Source: Atopsyche davidsoni (Eukaryota > Arthropoda > Insecta > Trichoptera > Hydrobiosidae). From it: 64,000 nucleotides of DNA. The position numbers were made by a program, and so were the translations under genes. Below the pieces are notes generated by a model, which saw nothing but the letters and a program-made list of their open reading frames with translations, did not search any database and was not told where the DNA came from. The stretch spans positions 437,501-501,500 of the forward strand of contig JAILWY010000016.1 of NCBI GenBank assembly GCA_022113835.1. The letters run 5' to 3'. Of this stretch, positions 12,701 through 24,736 are shown piece by piece; within the stretch, counting starts at the first letter, position 1; each line of letters starts with the position of its first letter.

Positions 12701-14320
12701 TTACACTATTAAGAAATAAAATTCAATGTTATTCCCACTAGTGATTTATTTTGTAAAGTGACCGGTCTCACGGTAAGATGAGGCAGGCATAATTTTTTAC
12801 CATACGATTACATTAATTACAATTCACCCATAAATTATTTTATTTAAAGCACTTTCAATCCTCAAGAGGACCCAATTTTCAAAACACTACTGATATTACA
12901 TCGCCACCATCATCAAGTACTCAAACCGTATTCTGAAATCCACGATCTATTCCGCGACATAACATTCAATATCCAGTATTTGTAGTGACAGCCCATCTCG
13001 GCCCTGGTCCTTGCTTGGAAACTATTCTATTGGTAGCAAATTATGAACATAGATTCGGAGTATTAATAAACAAGGCTTTGCAACGAACGCGAATATGCTT
13101 TCATTTCTTCACGAAAGACAATTCATAAAATTACTTATTTAAAAAATACCCGAAATAATAATATTTTGTGTACTTTAGGTGGTATTTAAATAAAACCATC
13201 GATTAACAGTTCTGGATGTTTGCATTTTTATTTTATTTTTATCGTAAACCAGCTAAGCTCTGAAAGCAAAAAGTTCTATCGCATCTTTTCTCCAAACAGG
13301 ATCCACAAAACATGTTTTAGATCAATATGGATAAAAAGCCTTTAGTCGTTTCATAAGATCTTAAGCTGTTTAACTTTTAAAGAATTCGTAACCAAATGCA
13401 ATCACTTTAAATTTTTGGAAGTATACACGTGTCATATTATTAAATACGTTACAGTTATTATTATTATTTTTTAAAAGTGAGGTGCTTGTTACAATAAGAT
13501 TTGTTTACTGGTGTATACTAAAGGGGTAAAAAAATAAAATGGTAGATTTTTATTGGAAGAGAATATTTCACAGAAAACCACGTGTTTTTTTTTCTGGTTG
13601 AATAGATTTTAAAATAGCATCACGATAGATAGATATGTCACATCATACTGTCATTAATCAATTAATTTTGAAAATAATATAGTAGAAAATCTGAAAATGA
13701 GAGAACTATTTACTTGTGAATAAATTGAACTAATAATAGAAAGTTTAAATGTTTGTAAAAACAGCTGTAGAAAAACTTTCGAGGATTGCTTAAACTGAAA
13801 GGATAGGTAACGTTACAATTTGAAAAGGAAAAAAATATAAATAAAACGAATTGGAAAAAGATATGTCGTCGGTCAGATAAGTGATATAGAATCGGCCGGG
13901 ATAGCTGGGGCTCCTGCATCCCCCGGCGGCCTCGGGGGAGCCCTGCTCTATGTGTGAGCAGGTGCAGAGGGACGAAAAGTAAAGTCATTCGAACTCAAAA
14001 CAATTTCTTTGGAAATACATAGAAAATACTTATTTATCATGGCGTCAGTACTTATTTATCAACCATTTCAGAGAATTATTAAAGAGCTACGTAATTTAAA
14101 AAAAAAGATGAAAACCAGGTTAAAAGCGCATGGTTTCAGTAGTTTTAATTTTAGATATTTTTACTAGCATTGTACACACATACTTATATATTATTGTACA
14201 AATTAGAAAATACAATTGTATTTTGTTTGTCAAAGATATTAATGTTGTGTGTAAGTATATTCTTAGATGAATAGATTTTGATTTATATTTGTCGTTAGTT
14301 TGGTGATTTTTCAACATTTT
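9740..14320. other. Long AT-rich noncoding stretch
   Basis: This 4.6 kb is mostly above 65% A+T by eye. Small GC-richer patches at 10500-10620, 12060-12200 and 13890-13980 hold no exon I can support. It is probably intronic. Confidence 0.5.
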
Positions 14321-14324
14321 TAAT

Positions 14325-14400
14325 TTTATTAGTGACCGTTTTCGCCAACCTTTTGAATCACAAGTGTATTTTATTTTAAGTACTCTCTTTAGCACTCTCT
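14325..14400. repeat. Palindromic repeat family, truncated copy
   Basis: The segment contains TTATTAGTGACCGTTTTCGC and CAACCTTTTGAATCACAAG, matching the left arm of the family described at 14877-15112. It then diverges into AGTACTCTC, which resembles the family's terminal AGAGTACTT block in reverse. Confidence 0.55.
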
Positions 14401-14537
14401 ATCAAAAATATATTATATATTTATTATTAGATTAATAAGCAATGGGTGACCACCCGAAGAAATCTCAACAGCTGAAGCTGAATTGAGATAAACTTCTGTA
14501 ACGAGACAAGTCGTGGAAACATCTTAAGGGTTGTTAA

Positions 14538-14730
14538 GTCAACGAAGTTTAATATTTTTAATATAATAAAATACTCGAGTGATTTTTTCACATGTTAACC
14601 TTTCACGTTGGCGAAACCGTGAGTTATGCATTATCAAACTCAGTTTTATGATGGTGGAATTTCATTTTAATATTTAAAATATTATATTAAAACGGAATTC
14701 CACCAAGTATTCTCTGTCAAAATTTTTGAT
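14538..14730. repeat. Palindromic repeat family, rearranged copy
   Basis: Family blocks appear in scrambled order: AATACTCGAGTGATTTTTTC, a partial core CCTTTCACGTTGGCGAAACC, then a 50-base inverted pair (14653-14704) of the terminal block GGTGGAATTTCATTTTAATA with ATTAAAACGGAATTCCACC. CAAGTATTCTCTGTCAAAA follows. Confidence 0.7.
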
Positions 14731-14876
14731 TATTCAATTCATGATTGATCATTATTATTGAAGTTTATCAAGCGACATTAATCCAACGGGGGCTCTGCAC
14801 AAAAATAAATTGCATGATCTTTAAATTGTGAATAGTGTAAACAACTCGAGTGTCAAGTTACTCAAGTTATGATTTT

Positions 14877-15112
14877 AAATATATACTCAATATTTTTGAC
14901 AGAGGGTACTTGGTAGAATTCCATTTTAATATTTTTGAATAAAATACTTGAGTGATTTCCACATTTTTGTTTTTATTAGTGACCGGTTTCAGAGAGATCA
15001 AACAGAGAGATTTGATGTTTGATGATGCCAACGTGAAAGGTTGGCGAAACCGGTCACTAATAAAAACAAATATGTGGAAAATCACTCAAGTATTTTATTC
15101 AAAAATATTTAA
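14877..15112. repeat. Palindromic hammerhead-like repeat, best-preserved core
   Basis: In order: terminal block (AATATTTTTGACAGAGGGTA, CTTGGTAGAATTCCATTTTA), block AATACTTGAGTGATTTCCAC, TTATTAGTGACCGGTTTC, a short non-palindromic centre, then the inverted core at 15018-15057 (TTTGATGATGCCAACGTGAA, AGGTTGGCGAAACCGGTCAC), TAATAAAA, and the inverted AATCACTCAAGTATTTTATT. The layout is a foldback element. The core resembles a hammerhead ribozyme: TTGATGA for CUGAUGA, a 6-bp GCCAAC/GTTGGC stem, GAAA, then ACCGGTC. There is one extra T before the stem and position 3 is T, so activity is uncertain. Confidence 0.8.
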
Positions 15113-15679
15113 ATATATACGTTAGCCAGAGTGAAAAACATACAAATATTATTTAAATATACTAGGCCAGGTGAGTTTTTCAAGAACGATATTAGTCAGT
15201 AATATATGCTGAATAACTAGATAATAAAATCCTTCGAGATAACGAAAAGATATGCGATCGTATCACAGAATGATAAAAGTAGATATTATCATAGATAGTA
15301 ATAACCAAGAGTCACGTTGTCCAGCAGTCACGACAAGTAAGTGCAACAGCCCATGAGCGCTTTCCCAGTATTTTGTTTTAAATATTATACATAGCTACAA
15401 AACCTGAACAAAATATGAATGCTTGCTTTCAATAACTTAACTAATATAATAAAATAAAACCTGCCAATTTCTACAATAACCTTATTTTATTTAAGATTGG
15501 TGGTTTTTTTTATCGAAATAAAATTCGTAATTAGTTGAAAAAAAACAACTAAAAAACCGTAAGCGCAGTCGCCGCTTTGAGTATTGTTTAGACCTGGCCA
15601 CGAAACTATTTCATATCTTCGACTGGCAGTAGCGTGGCTTTGGCTATCGCAGATTGATGATCGAATTAAGAAAGAGTTA

Positions 15680-15851
15680 AGCGCTCCACACACGATGCGA
15701 TAAATTGGCGTCTCGTCCAACAAATTGTACAATGGTGTAGCCATATATCAGTGAATATCGGCGAAATCTTACAAAAACTACTGGTTATGGCTACACCATT
15801 GTGCAATTTGTTGGATGAGACGCCAATTTATCGCATCGTGTGTGGAGCGCT
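15680..15851. repeat. Foldback element with 64-bp near-identical arms
   Basis: The left arm (15680-15743, AGCGCTCCACACACGATGCG to GGTGTAGCCA) and right arm (15788-15851) are inverted copies differing at about two positions. A 44-base spacer (15744-15787) separates them. A transcript would form a 64-bp hairpin. The near-identity implies a recent or conserved inverted duplication. Parts of the inner arm and spacer recur at 48532-48600 and 49110-49172. Frames running through the arms are by-products. Confidence 0.9.
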
Positions 15852-15859
15852 GTAATAAT

Positions 15860-18220
15860 CACCAAGGAGTACATTCATGTAATGACCTTACATTTAAGAT
15901 AGGGCATACGACATGAGGTCGATTTGCGTAATTCTAATCTGTATCACACTGTTTTATAATAATCTGTACCACAAACGAGAGACGTCAAAGCTCAGGTAAT
16001 AGGAGAGCGAGGCGTCAACATTCACACTATTCGATAGAGACACAAAGCCACAAAAAAGAGGCACTCGGGCAACGGTATGAAGCGTTCAGAGGGAATGGAG
16101 ACTGTATCCGGATACAGTATCATGAGCCGGCTCAAGGCGTATCCGAAATTCTTCTTATTGTTTAAAGGAAAATCACAAAGAATCATCATTAATCGTTTGC
16201 GTGAAATCTGGAGATAATATATACTTAACAATTTAAAGAACTCATAGCTTCATCTAGATTTGAGTCCGAGGCCCGCGGTTAAAAAGCGAGCGTGCTAGCC
16301 CGGGAAGCGCGGACCGGCTAAGCGAGGTCTCACATCAATTAAATTGTATAAGTAGTATATATTTTCTTATATGAAAATTTGGTGACTTAGGTGACTATAA
16401 TGTAATGCCGAGGCGTTATTCCGCACCACAAGGCAAAGATAGACTCTGGAATGGAAATGAAATAGACTCGAAAGGTCGTTTAAGCGCCCCCGGGGCGACG
16501 GTCTTTCCCGAAGCCCGTCACGCCACTCGAGGCGACAGAGCGCTTTTAACGAGTCCAGAATTATGTTACTTTAAACATACGTAGTACCATATATTTCTTG
16601 AAAAAAATCATACAATGATTATTATTGTGGTATTCCGCACCGTAGAGCGCTACTGAAGTTATGAAACATTTCCATAAACAAGAAGGGTGTGCCTGTTCCT
16701 CCTGTGCCGATCTTTGTTGAATTCAAATCTTAAAGCATTCAATGAGATTCCTCCTAAGTTTGAAGCGACTGTGAGACAACCGGATACCGGGGAGAGCAGC
16801 TGTCCCGAAAGCCGATGAGAGGAACCTCAGAGTATCGGCGGACCAGAAGAAATTATTGTAATACTCCATTAGACTGATTACTCACAAAAGTAAAATTGTG
16901 AAGCAATTTTGAATATATTTTAAATATTAATATTTTTTCCGTCTGCCATTAAAGTTAATGACATAAGTCGAGCGCTCAGAATAGACGTTCTTGTATATTA
17001 TTCACGGGAAGTTCTTTAATAATGATATTCTTTCAGCTAATATTTGTATACTTTCCGACAGTTTATTTGGATTGCACGAGAGAATCGCACCAACCAGTTG
17101 GAGACCGCGCATTTAATTTCCTGTTTAGATAATTGATCCGTTTTGCATATATTTTTATTCAAAAAACTATTTTAATAATTATGTAACGCCAAAAAATAAA
17201 TTAAAATTGCATTTTTATTACTGTTTTTAATACGTAACAATAAATTTAAAAAAACCTTATATCTAACCTTTAAATCAAGTACTAAAAATATTTTCAAATA
17301 TAAGAGCATTCTGTGGTTTTTATTACTTCTCTTTTCGCTATGAAAAGTTATGGCAGGATTTTCAAGATATTTCTATAATCAGACCTGAGCAATGAGGTAC
17401 GAGCATGCCTCTTAATACCAAACCTCGGAGGAGTCATTTTCAGCTGGAACAAAGGAAGAGCCTCCTTAGCGGGGGCGGTGGAGGCAGAATCGGAAGCCAT
17501 AACCGAGAGGGTGGGGCGGCTGCACCGAGTCTTACTCTTATGTTCATATGAATTTTCTAACGGAATTCGTATAGAAAAGACGAAAACTTTGTGCGTAATT
17601 GAGGAATAAATTTTAGGTTAATGGCGACAAATGCATGAAGCCGCTGAAAAAAAATATTTTTTAAATTCAACCGTTCCTAAAGAAGTTTATTGTCAGATAA
17701 TTTTTGTATTTAAAGGTTGGTTTTAGGAACACATTTTGTGACAGTAGGGTCGATCAGTCAACGTTGAATTGCAATGGAGCAAATTAAACAACGATTGTCA
17801 CGAAAGAAGTTCAAGCACATCTTTAAAATATATCCAATTGTGTTGCAACTATAAGGTTTCTAAACACGTATCAACAAATCGTGCCACCAACATGCAGCTA
17901 GCCAAAAGCGTCCTACATTTTAGCAAAACCCATTAAAAAAACATCCAAAATAAAGAGACGCTATTGGCTACCTGCAAGTTGGTGGCGCGATTTGATGCTA
18001 CGCGTGTAGAGGGCTGAACTCTTAAAAAATATATATATATATATGCAAGTATGATATGTTCAGGTGTTTTTTTCGTTAGTATTGTGAGGATTTTTCTAAC
18101 TGTCAATAAGGAAGATATGCCATTAAGCATATAGAGGAAAAGGGTTCATGAGATATGGTTAAGAGACATGCGACAACATATAGAGCCTCCGTTATTACCA
18201 TCCCTAACCTTCTCGTCTGA
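15860..18220. other. AT-rich noncoding stretch
   Basis: No supported gene. GC-richer patches at 16260-16330, 16480-16560 and 17400-17530 have short open frames only. The last follows a reasonable TCATTTTCAG acceptor but has no donor. Confidence 0.45.
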
Positions 18221-18232
18221 AATGACGTCTTT

Positions 18233-18305
18233 CCCCCCCCCCCCCCCCCCCATGGAAATAAATACGCACTCAAACCTTCACAATTTTCACAAATATATGT
18301 ATATA

Positions 18306-18356
<51 letters not shown>
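18233..18356. repeat. Poly-C tract and (TA)n microsatellite
   Basis: A run of about 18 C lies at 18233-18251. About 50 bases further on, a long AT dinucleotide array runs to 18354. Frames reading Tyr-Ile repeats here are artefacts. Confidence 0.95.
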
Positions 18357-18631
18357 AAGTGTCAAAGCGACTACAGTGTTCATATCGTATTAGATTTTCT
18401 CCCAAAACTAACAGAATTACCCAGTTACGCATATTCATTCCATAACTGTGTTTTCACTTAAAAAAAGAACAAAGTAAAGTATATGATATCCAAAGACTAG
18501 TGTTTTAATTTTTCAATCAGTTAACATTTGTAATCTAGCCCAAAAACCAATTAAATAAAAAAAAATCATTTTTGTTATTAAAATGACTTATTATTATGTG
18601 AATATGAGTTCATGTACGTGTTCTTCTTCAG

Positions 18632-18764
18632 TGCCGGGTGCAAATGCAGCAGTGGCCGCCCCACCCTGTAGCTGCGGGGAGCGTCCCGCCTGGGAGCCGT
18701 AATTCACAATACTGGACCGCACCCAGGAGGCTGCATGCTCGCGAGCCGTGGGAACGGAGGGTAG
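18632..18764 (+). CDS. Candidate internal exon, unknown gene
   Basis: A good acceptor (GTTCTTCTTCAG) precedes an open GC-rich segment reading CRVQMQQWPPHPVAAG and onward. It ends before GTAGGGGC, which can serve as a donor. No family is recognised, and the opposite strand is also open across the segment, so this is only exon-like. Confidence 0.2.
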
Positions 18765-18779
18765 GGGCAGAGATTCAAT

Positions 18780-20990
18780 CATTTCAAATTAAGGCCAGTT
18801 GCCAGCTTCACCGTACTCGCACAGGAGCGACCCCGGAGAGGCGCTGGATAGCAAACGATTTGAGATTTAGGAAATGGCGGGTAAATTATACAATCCTACG
18901 CTTTATTACGGTTGGGAAACGTTTTAGGAAATCAAAGATAAGTTGAGTAGTAGAATTTGCAATAAATGAGCTCTTAGTAATAATAGTATTAGTAAAATTA
19001 GTCAATTTAAAGCCACCGTACTTTGAGAGTAAAGTTGAACCAGTATCGACTGAGGCAGGTAACTGCAACTAGTTGTGAATAAATAATTTAACTTTACACC
19101 ATGTATACAGTACATGGCGTGAGTCATGCTTGAACATTATTATTAGTAGTACATGATTGTATCCATATAAATTTAAGCAAATGCGTCACGAGATAATATT
19201 AGATTACGTGAAGTCGCCTTTATGGGATAAAAAGCCCCACAAACGCAGTATCAAACGACTTTGCAATGGTTTTATAAAAGAAAGGAGCTCTTAATATCAG
19301 AAACGAAAATAAACCATTTGTTTTTTAATTACATTAATTAATTAGATTATAATCTTTCTCCAGGTATAAAGAGAAAATGAGCCCTAACAAGAAGGTAAAT
19401 ACCGGAGACGCACTAATAAGGATACATCCGGAATTATCAATGTAAACTGTTTGATACCTTGACTCTTCGTTTGCAGTATCATACTCTCATTGACTAGAGT
19501 GATCTAAGTCCTCATTTACATACCATATTAATGAGCACAAATGTCTCCCGCTCGTGGAATAAGCAACCAAAAAAACCTTCAATGGGTAAGCGACCGTAAA
19601 TGAATTGCTGCAAAAATTATCAGATGCCAATGAGTAATCCTTTGAAATTGAATTTCGTTTCCCGGCGCCGGTGCGGCTCCCGAGCCCACGGGATGGGCCA
19701 TTGTGTGAGCGCTGACAGCCGAATCTCATTCTGATTTGCGAAGAATTGAAACCCTTTCAGCTTGTACTTAAACACATTTCATTTTCAGGAATTCCCTCAT
19801 CGTTTGGCATATCTAAATTATGTTTGCCGGGAGGGAGGCGCTGGAGGCTTTGACGTCTATTTCCAATCATATATCCTTTGGAATGAGAACCTTATGAGAA
19901 CCTCTCCGTTAGAACGTCCTCGTACCGAAACAAACACGCGAGAGGAGCATGACAGGGTTATTCCGATTCATCACTTCACCGCCACGGTACAGGGATATAT
20001 ATTTACCAGCTAACTATTTCACTGTAAGAATCCCACATCAAATACGTTGATTGGGAGACAGGTATTACTAACGTGAATATACATATAATAGTAATAGATC
20101 GCGTAAAATTTATCCCTAATTATAAAGATTATACATACACCAACTGGTTAGTAAACAGCGCAGAACTAAGTCAGAACACTACGGGCATTGATAAATCTAA
20201 CGGCCTTAAGTTTAATGCCAACCAGTGAATATTTAGTATTTCTGTGATTTTTAATATTTATTTCAAATACTTAAAACCTCCAAACTCAGATAACTAGAAC
20301 GATAAGTCTACAGCCACAATTCTGAAGAAAGAATAGCAGACCGCAAAGAAAGTGGCGAGGAAGCAGCTGAGAGCAACTACGGCAGTATCCAGTTTGATAT
20401 TTTTCTAAAATATAAAAAAAAAAAATTGTTTCAAATGAAATTAATTTAACGACATAATTATGTAAAAAAAGAAATGCCTAAGTATATCAAAATAAGTGCA
20501 CAAATCCCTCGCATGATCATGCATTATAATAAAACTAAAATGCTTTCGTCGTCTTCTTGTAGAAGCTTCAAATACGGATATATTTTAATCGAGATATTTC
20601 AAATTAATTTAGTGAGTTGCAGCTAGAGTCTGCATTTCTTCTAGCTAGACTCGGTGTCGCGATCTTACGTGTTAGTTCAATTCCATTTGACTGAATAAAA
20701 TCAATATCCAATTTCCACATCAATTAAATGAAAATTATGAAAACAGACTGAACTAGACACTTAATTTATGGGCGAAGATTTTGGATCATTTTCATCGTAA
20801 TAACTATTTAGATTACCTGTCGTGCTGAAGGAATTTTAATTACAAAATTATTCTAAAGCTAATGTAGAGCATTTTTATATCACAGGCTAGTCCTCGTGTC
20901 TTATCGCAAACGATGCCGCATTTAACAAATATATATTTTCGGTATTTTTTCAATCCACAGTAACACCAAATATGCCATGAATGTGTGTTT
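18780..20990. other. AT-rich noncoding stretch
   Basis: I see no gene. A frame at 19762-20013 follows TTTTCAG but has no recognisable content. An ATG with a good initiation context at about 19700 (minus) opens a short frame without a splice donor. Confidence 0.45.
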
Positions 20991-20997
20991 CTTATTT

Positions 20998-21225
20998 TCA
21001 GGAAATCAATATTTTTGGCAGAGTACTCGGTGAACTTCCACTTTAAAATTTTATATAAATGCATTACTGATTTTTCCACATGTTTAATTGTATCAGTGAC
21101 GGGTTTCGCCAACCTTTCCCGTTGGCATTATCAAACTGAGGTCTCTCTTAGGTCTGAGACTCAGTTTGATAACGCCAACGGGGAAGGTAGGTGAAACCGG
21201 TCAAGTATTTTATTTAAAATATAAC
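20998..21225. repeat. Palindromic hammerhead-like repeat, covarying copy
   Basis: Terminal block AATATTTTTGGCAGAGTACT, then TGATTTTTCCACATG, then two facing arms at 21096-21140 and 21160-21203 around a short loop. Relative to the family, the left arm has CCCGTT for CACGTT and the right arm has AACGGG for AACGTG, so the pair is kept. The right arm reads TTTGATAACGCCAACGGGGA, AGGTAGGTGAAACCGGTC, with one unpaired change (GGTAGG for GGTTGG). Confidence 0.8.
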
Positions 21226-21507
21226 TTATTTTTGTTTTTTTATGATGGATTATTTCATTTTAATGCTAAATTTATCCATTGATTCCTTGCAAACATAAGT
21301 TTAAAAAAAGTTTTCAGAATACTCACAAGAACAGTAAAATATTTGTAAAAGAACATTCACGAATATATTTTAAATACACGCACTTTTTGATAAACACTTA
21401 TTTATATAACAAAAACTTTCGGTTTTTGTGGAACGAATCACTAGCCTGAAATATAAAAAATTATATAAATCGTATCATTTATATGCTCACAAGTGCATAA
21501 TGAGCCC

Positions 21508-21580
21508 GACCTCGGGTGCTGCTGCTCCTCTGCGCTGCCGGCCCGCGACTGGCTCCGGCGCCGCGCCCGCTGATGATGAG
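21508..21580. other. GC-rich island with small frames
   Basis: A 75-base GC-rich patch in AT-rich DNA is open on both strands. On minus it has a TCATCAG acceptor and a GTCGGGC donor; on plus it holds a 32-codon ATG frame. I cannot decide whether it is an exon. Confidence 0.25.
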
Positions 21581-22383
21581 CCTATGTTTGCTTTTTAGCG
21601 GCTACAAAACACAAAACAGCAGACACAGAGTATGCGATGCTGACTGAGAGTGGTCTAGAGAATTCACACTTCACGGGAGGATATAGCGATTTATCTTCAT
21701 CTTGGTTAAACATTTTTCGAGACACTTTTAAACAGCACAAGTCTAACTCAATCGATGGGTGTTGCATACACCGTGTAGGAAAAAATAAAACAACCTGATA
21801 AAAGGTACGACTTCGTTTTGGGTTGATTTCACAAACTAGGTGGCTCCAGTGATGTCACCGGAAATGAAACCACTCGAAGATCATTCTTCATGTGCGGTGC
21901 TCGAGGATACGACGCGAGATGACTGCGCTCACTAACGGAGCTTACGTCCAAGACTACCCATCGGGCTGACCGGGTGCTAAGCAAGGTTTCTCAGATATCT
22001 TTATTATCTATAAACAGATAAATTTCAACCCGTATACACTAAATTAGACACAAAATTACCCCACCCCCTTTCCTAGGAACATCGGGGAAGGCAGGAGGAG
22101 GAAATGTGAATGTTGATTTTTTTTTTAATGTCTGGTTTAACATATTATTCGAGAAAGAGTTGTAAAGTTTCTCAGCGAAGAAGTTCTACTCCATCGATTA
22201 TCAATGTGATTTTTTCACAATTTATCTATGCATCAAAATTGAGTCAATCTCTATTGAATATACAGTTAAATTTCGGTGTAATTGTTTTCCGGGCGTTTGT
22301 CATTGAACTCGCTGGGCAGAGATAAGCGGAGTGTTTGGAAACCGCGTAGTTTTCCACGGCGTGTTTGCTCGCGGCAGGCGGCA

Positions 22384-22438
22384 GTCGGCAGTCGCCAGTC
22401 GCTTGTCGCTTGTCGCTTGTCGCTTGTCGCCTGTCGCG
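22384..22438. repeat. 7-bp tandem repeat (GTCGCTT)
   Basis: Four perfect units from 22398, followed by GTCGCCT, with degenerate GTCGGCA/GTCGCCA units before them. Confidence 0.9.
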
Positions 22439-22762
22439 ATAAGAGTCCGTTTTTAGACGCGGCTCGTCCCTCGAGCAGGCGGGGCCCTCGGGTATTAGTC
22501 AGTATCACGGCACATCTATCAAATCAGCGAATGTAAACAAACAAAATTATTTCCCGCTGTTCCAGGAGCGCTGCTCTGCACTTATTGTGCCTGATATATC
22601 GCCCGTTAGGATAATAGTTAGGGATATTTATAAATTTGACTTTATTGCTCGGATCGTTTTCTACCGAATAGTCGACATGCGAAATGCGTAAAAAATATAC
22701 TGAATTTCTCTGCGTTTTCATTAATTTTTCGATTCGAAAATTTATTTTTTGTAATGGTGAGA

Positions 22763-22800
22763 AGTACAGTATGCTGGATTAAAGTACCGGATAAGCTGGG
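22763..22800. repeat. Pogo/Tigger-like terminal repeat remnant
   Basis: TACAGTATGCTGGATTAAAG then TACCGGATAAGCTGGGG begins with CAG after a TA and has the purine/CCGG style of pogo/Tigger termini. A related stretch, GATTAAAGTACCGGGTAAAT, lies at about 47951. No transposase is seen beside this copy. Confidence 0.35.
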
Positions 22801-23521
22801 GAAATACTGACCGAAATAGAAACAAATGACATAATATTTTTCCCTCTAACCTCCAGAGGTCAAGGCAACTGCTGCGTACCTCTGTGATTCGATAAAAAAA
22901 AAACACTTAATAAATTATGTGTAAGTTTTGGAATTAATATCAACAAAATATCTTTATTTTCAATACTAATAATCTATGGTAAAAAAGTTAGGGGATTACC
23001 TAGTATTTTTGGAGTAAGTATTTTCGTCTGTTTGTCTGACAAAATCCATGTAAAGCGAATGCTATACTCTAAAAATAAAACAAGTATTTTTTGATATTTT
23101 TATAATAAGGGATTTATTTTCTTAAAGCCATTCTCATAAAAAGGGTTTTGCGAGAAGCCTTTAAACGGCGAAGGCGCTCACTACAAATTTATCTTAGCCG
23201 TTTGGATAGTCATATTTGTTTAAATTATAAGCGTAAAGAATAGCACATCGATCGTGGATAATTGTGAATTATTTTTCAGTTTTTATGAAGTTATATGAGA
23301 TGACGACACCGTTCATTGACAATGAACGCCATAAAAGTGATCCAATACTTGAGTGCATGTTTGCGAATGGCGCGCTGCCATCACAATATTAGGATTTGAA
23401 ATTCACTGTCTTCACCAGGGTCGTCAAACGACAATTTGTTGTCATTTTTTTTATCTCGTCAATTTTTTTTAGATAGATCGTAAGAACAGAAAATTGTTTG
23501 AGAGATTTATCACCTAAATGT

Positions 23522-23665
23522 ATTAAACAAAATACTTTTGTGATTTTATTGGTCACCAATTTGGCCAACCTTTCACGTTGGCATTTTCAAAAATCACAAT
23601 TTTTTTAAAATTAAAATATTTAAATAGAATTCCACCGAGTACTCTCTGTCAAAATTATTAAATAT
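23522..23665. repeat. Palindromic repeat family, half element
   Basis: Left-arm orientation: AAAATACTTTTGTGATTTTA, TTGGTCACCAATTTGGCCAA, CCTTTCACGTTGGCATTTTC, then the inverted terminal block AATAGAATTCCACCGAGTAC, TCTCTGTCAAAA. There is only one core arm, with the hammerhead-like strand on minus. It has lost the GGTTTCG (here AATTTGG), so the GAAA box is broken. Confidence 0.7.
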
Positions 23666-23936
23666 TTATCATTTAAACAGCGAGACCTCTATTTATATGT
23701 GAAGTCCAACAGAATATCGAGACGAGCGCAGTCAGTGACCACGGGGTGTTGGGTAAGATGACCTCGGACAACTCGTCGATTGACATATTATATTATCATC
23801 ATAATAATATTTCCTTATTGTGGGTTATAATAAAAAAGAAGAAATAATCAATATTTAAGTTAAAAATATTTTTTTATTAAATACTTTTAATAAATCTCTT
23901 TAAGTAATCGATACAGACCAAAAAAATCTTTATTTT

Positions 23937-24008
23937 TTGCGTTACCGATGGGATTCAAACACGCATTTCCATGGCTAACGAGGCCCGGCGCTCTGCCAAT
24001 TAATATAA
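23937..24008 (-). repeat. tRNA-derived SINE fragment
   Basis: On the minus strand a roughly 70-base tRNA-like unit reads TTGGCAGAGCGCCGGGCCTC (A-box region) and then GTGTTTGAATCCC (B box), with the spacing of a tRNA promoter. No complete acceptor stem is visible, so a SINE head or tRNA pseudogene is more likely than a working tRNA. Confidence 0.5.
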
Positions 24009-24736
24009 ACTATTTAATTTTCGCTCAGTTACAGCATTCACGTGGATCGATCGAATCGATTGCCGAAATATTAAATACACATAATGTAGTTGTTACAAAC
24101 AATAAGTTATCTGCGTACAGTCTGCACCCTGGATTGCTATAGTCGAGAGGCACAAATGTATTGTGAAAGTGCCAAAGTTAGGAAATACGGAGTAATTGCA
24201 CACCTGGCGACTGTTTCAACTACCCTTGGTTTATTCGAAAACATATTATAATCGACTTGAAAAATATCAAAGGGTAAAGGAAAATACTTCCACTTTATAT
24301 TTCAATCATAAGAAATGATAATTATCAAGCGATCATTATCATTTCTTGGAAGATTTTATCTATGAAAAACAATCAACTATAAGAATCCTATGAAGTTTAG
24401 TAGTTGAAATGACTCTTGTTCTGTGAAAAAGAGACAGCTCTAATAAAAAAATATTTAAAATGCAGAAAGTAAGATACACCATTTGGTCCTAAGAAAGAGT
24501 TTTATTTTGACTTAAAAGGTATTTTACAAGAGATTCGGATACATATTTGATGAATAATAACCATACTAAAGTGCACCCGCTTTAGGTCCAACTAGAAGAA
24601 AACCACTCTGTCTTGTTTAAAGGATAGTCTAAAATCAAATAGGAGGCTGACAGGGGCATACAATAATTATAATATTTTAATATACATCGTTTTAAGTATT
24701 CATCATAAATAAAAACTAACATGTGGACAAAATTAC

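Noticed and set aside
18103..18461. 97- to 111-codon frames
   Set aside because: Both are produced by the (TA)n microsatellite and the poly-C tract.
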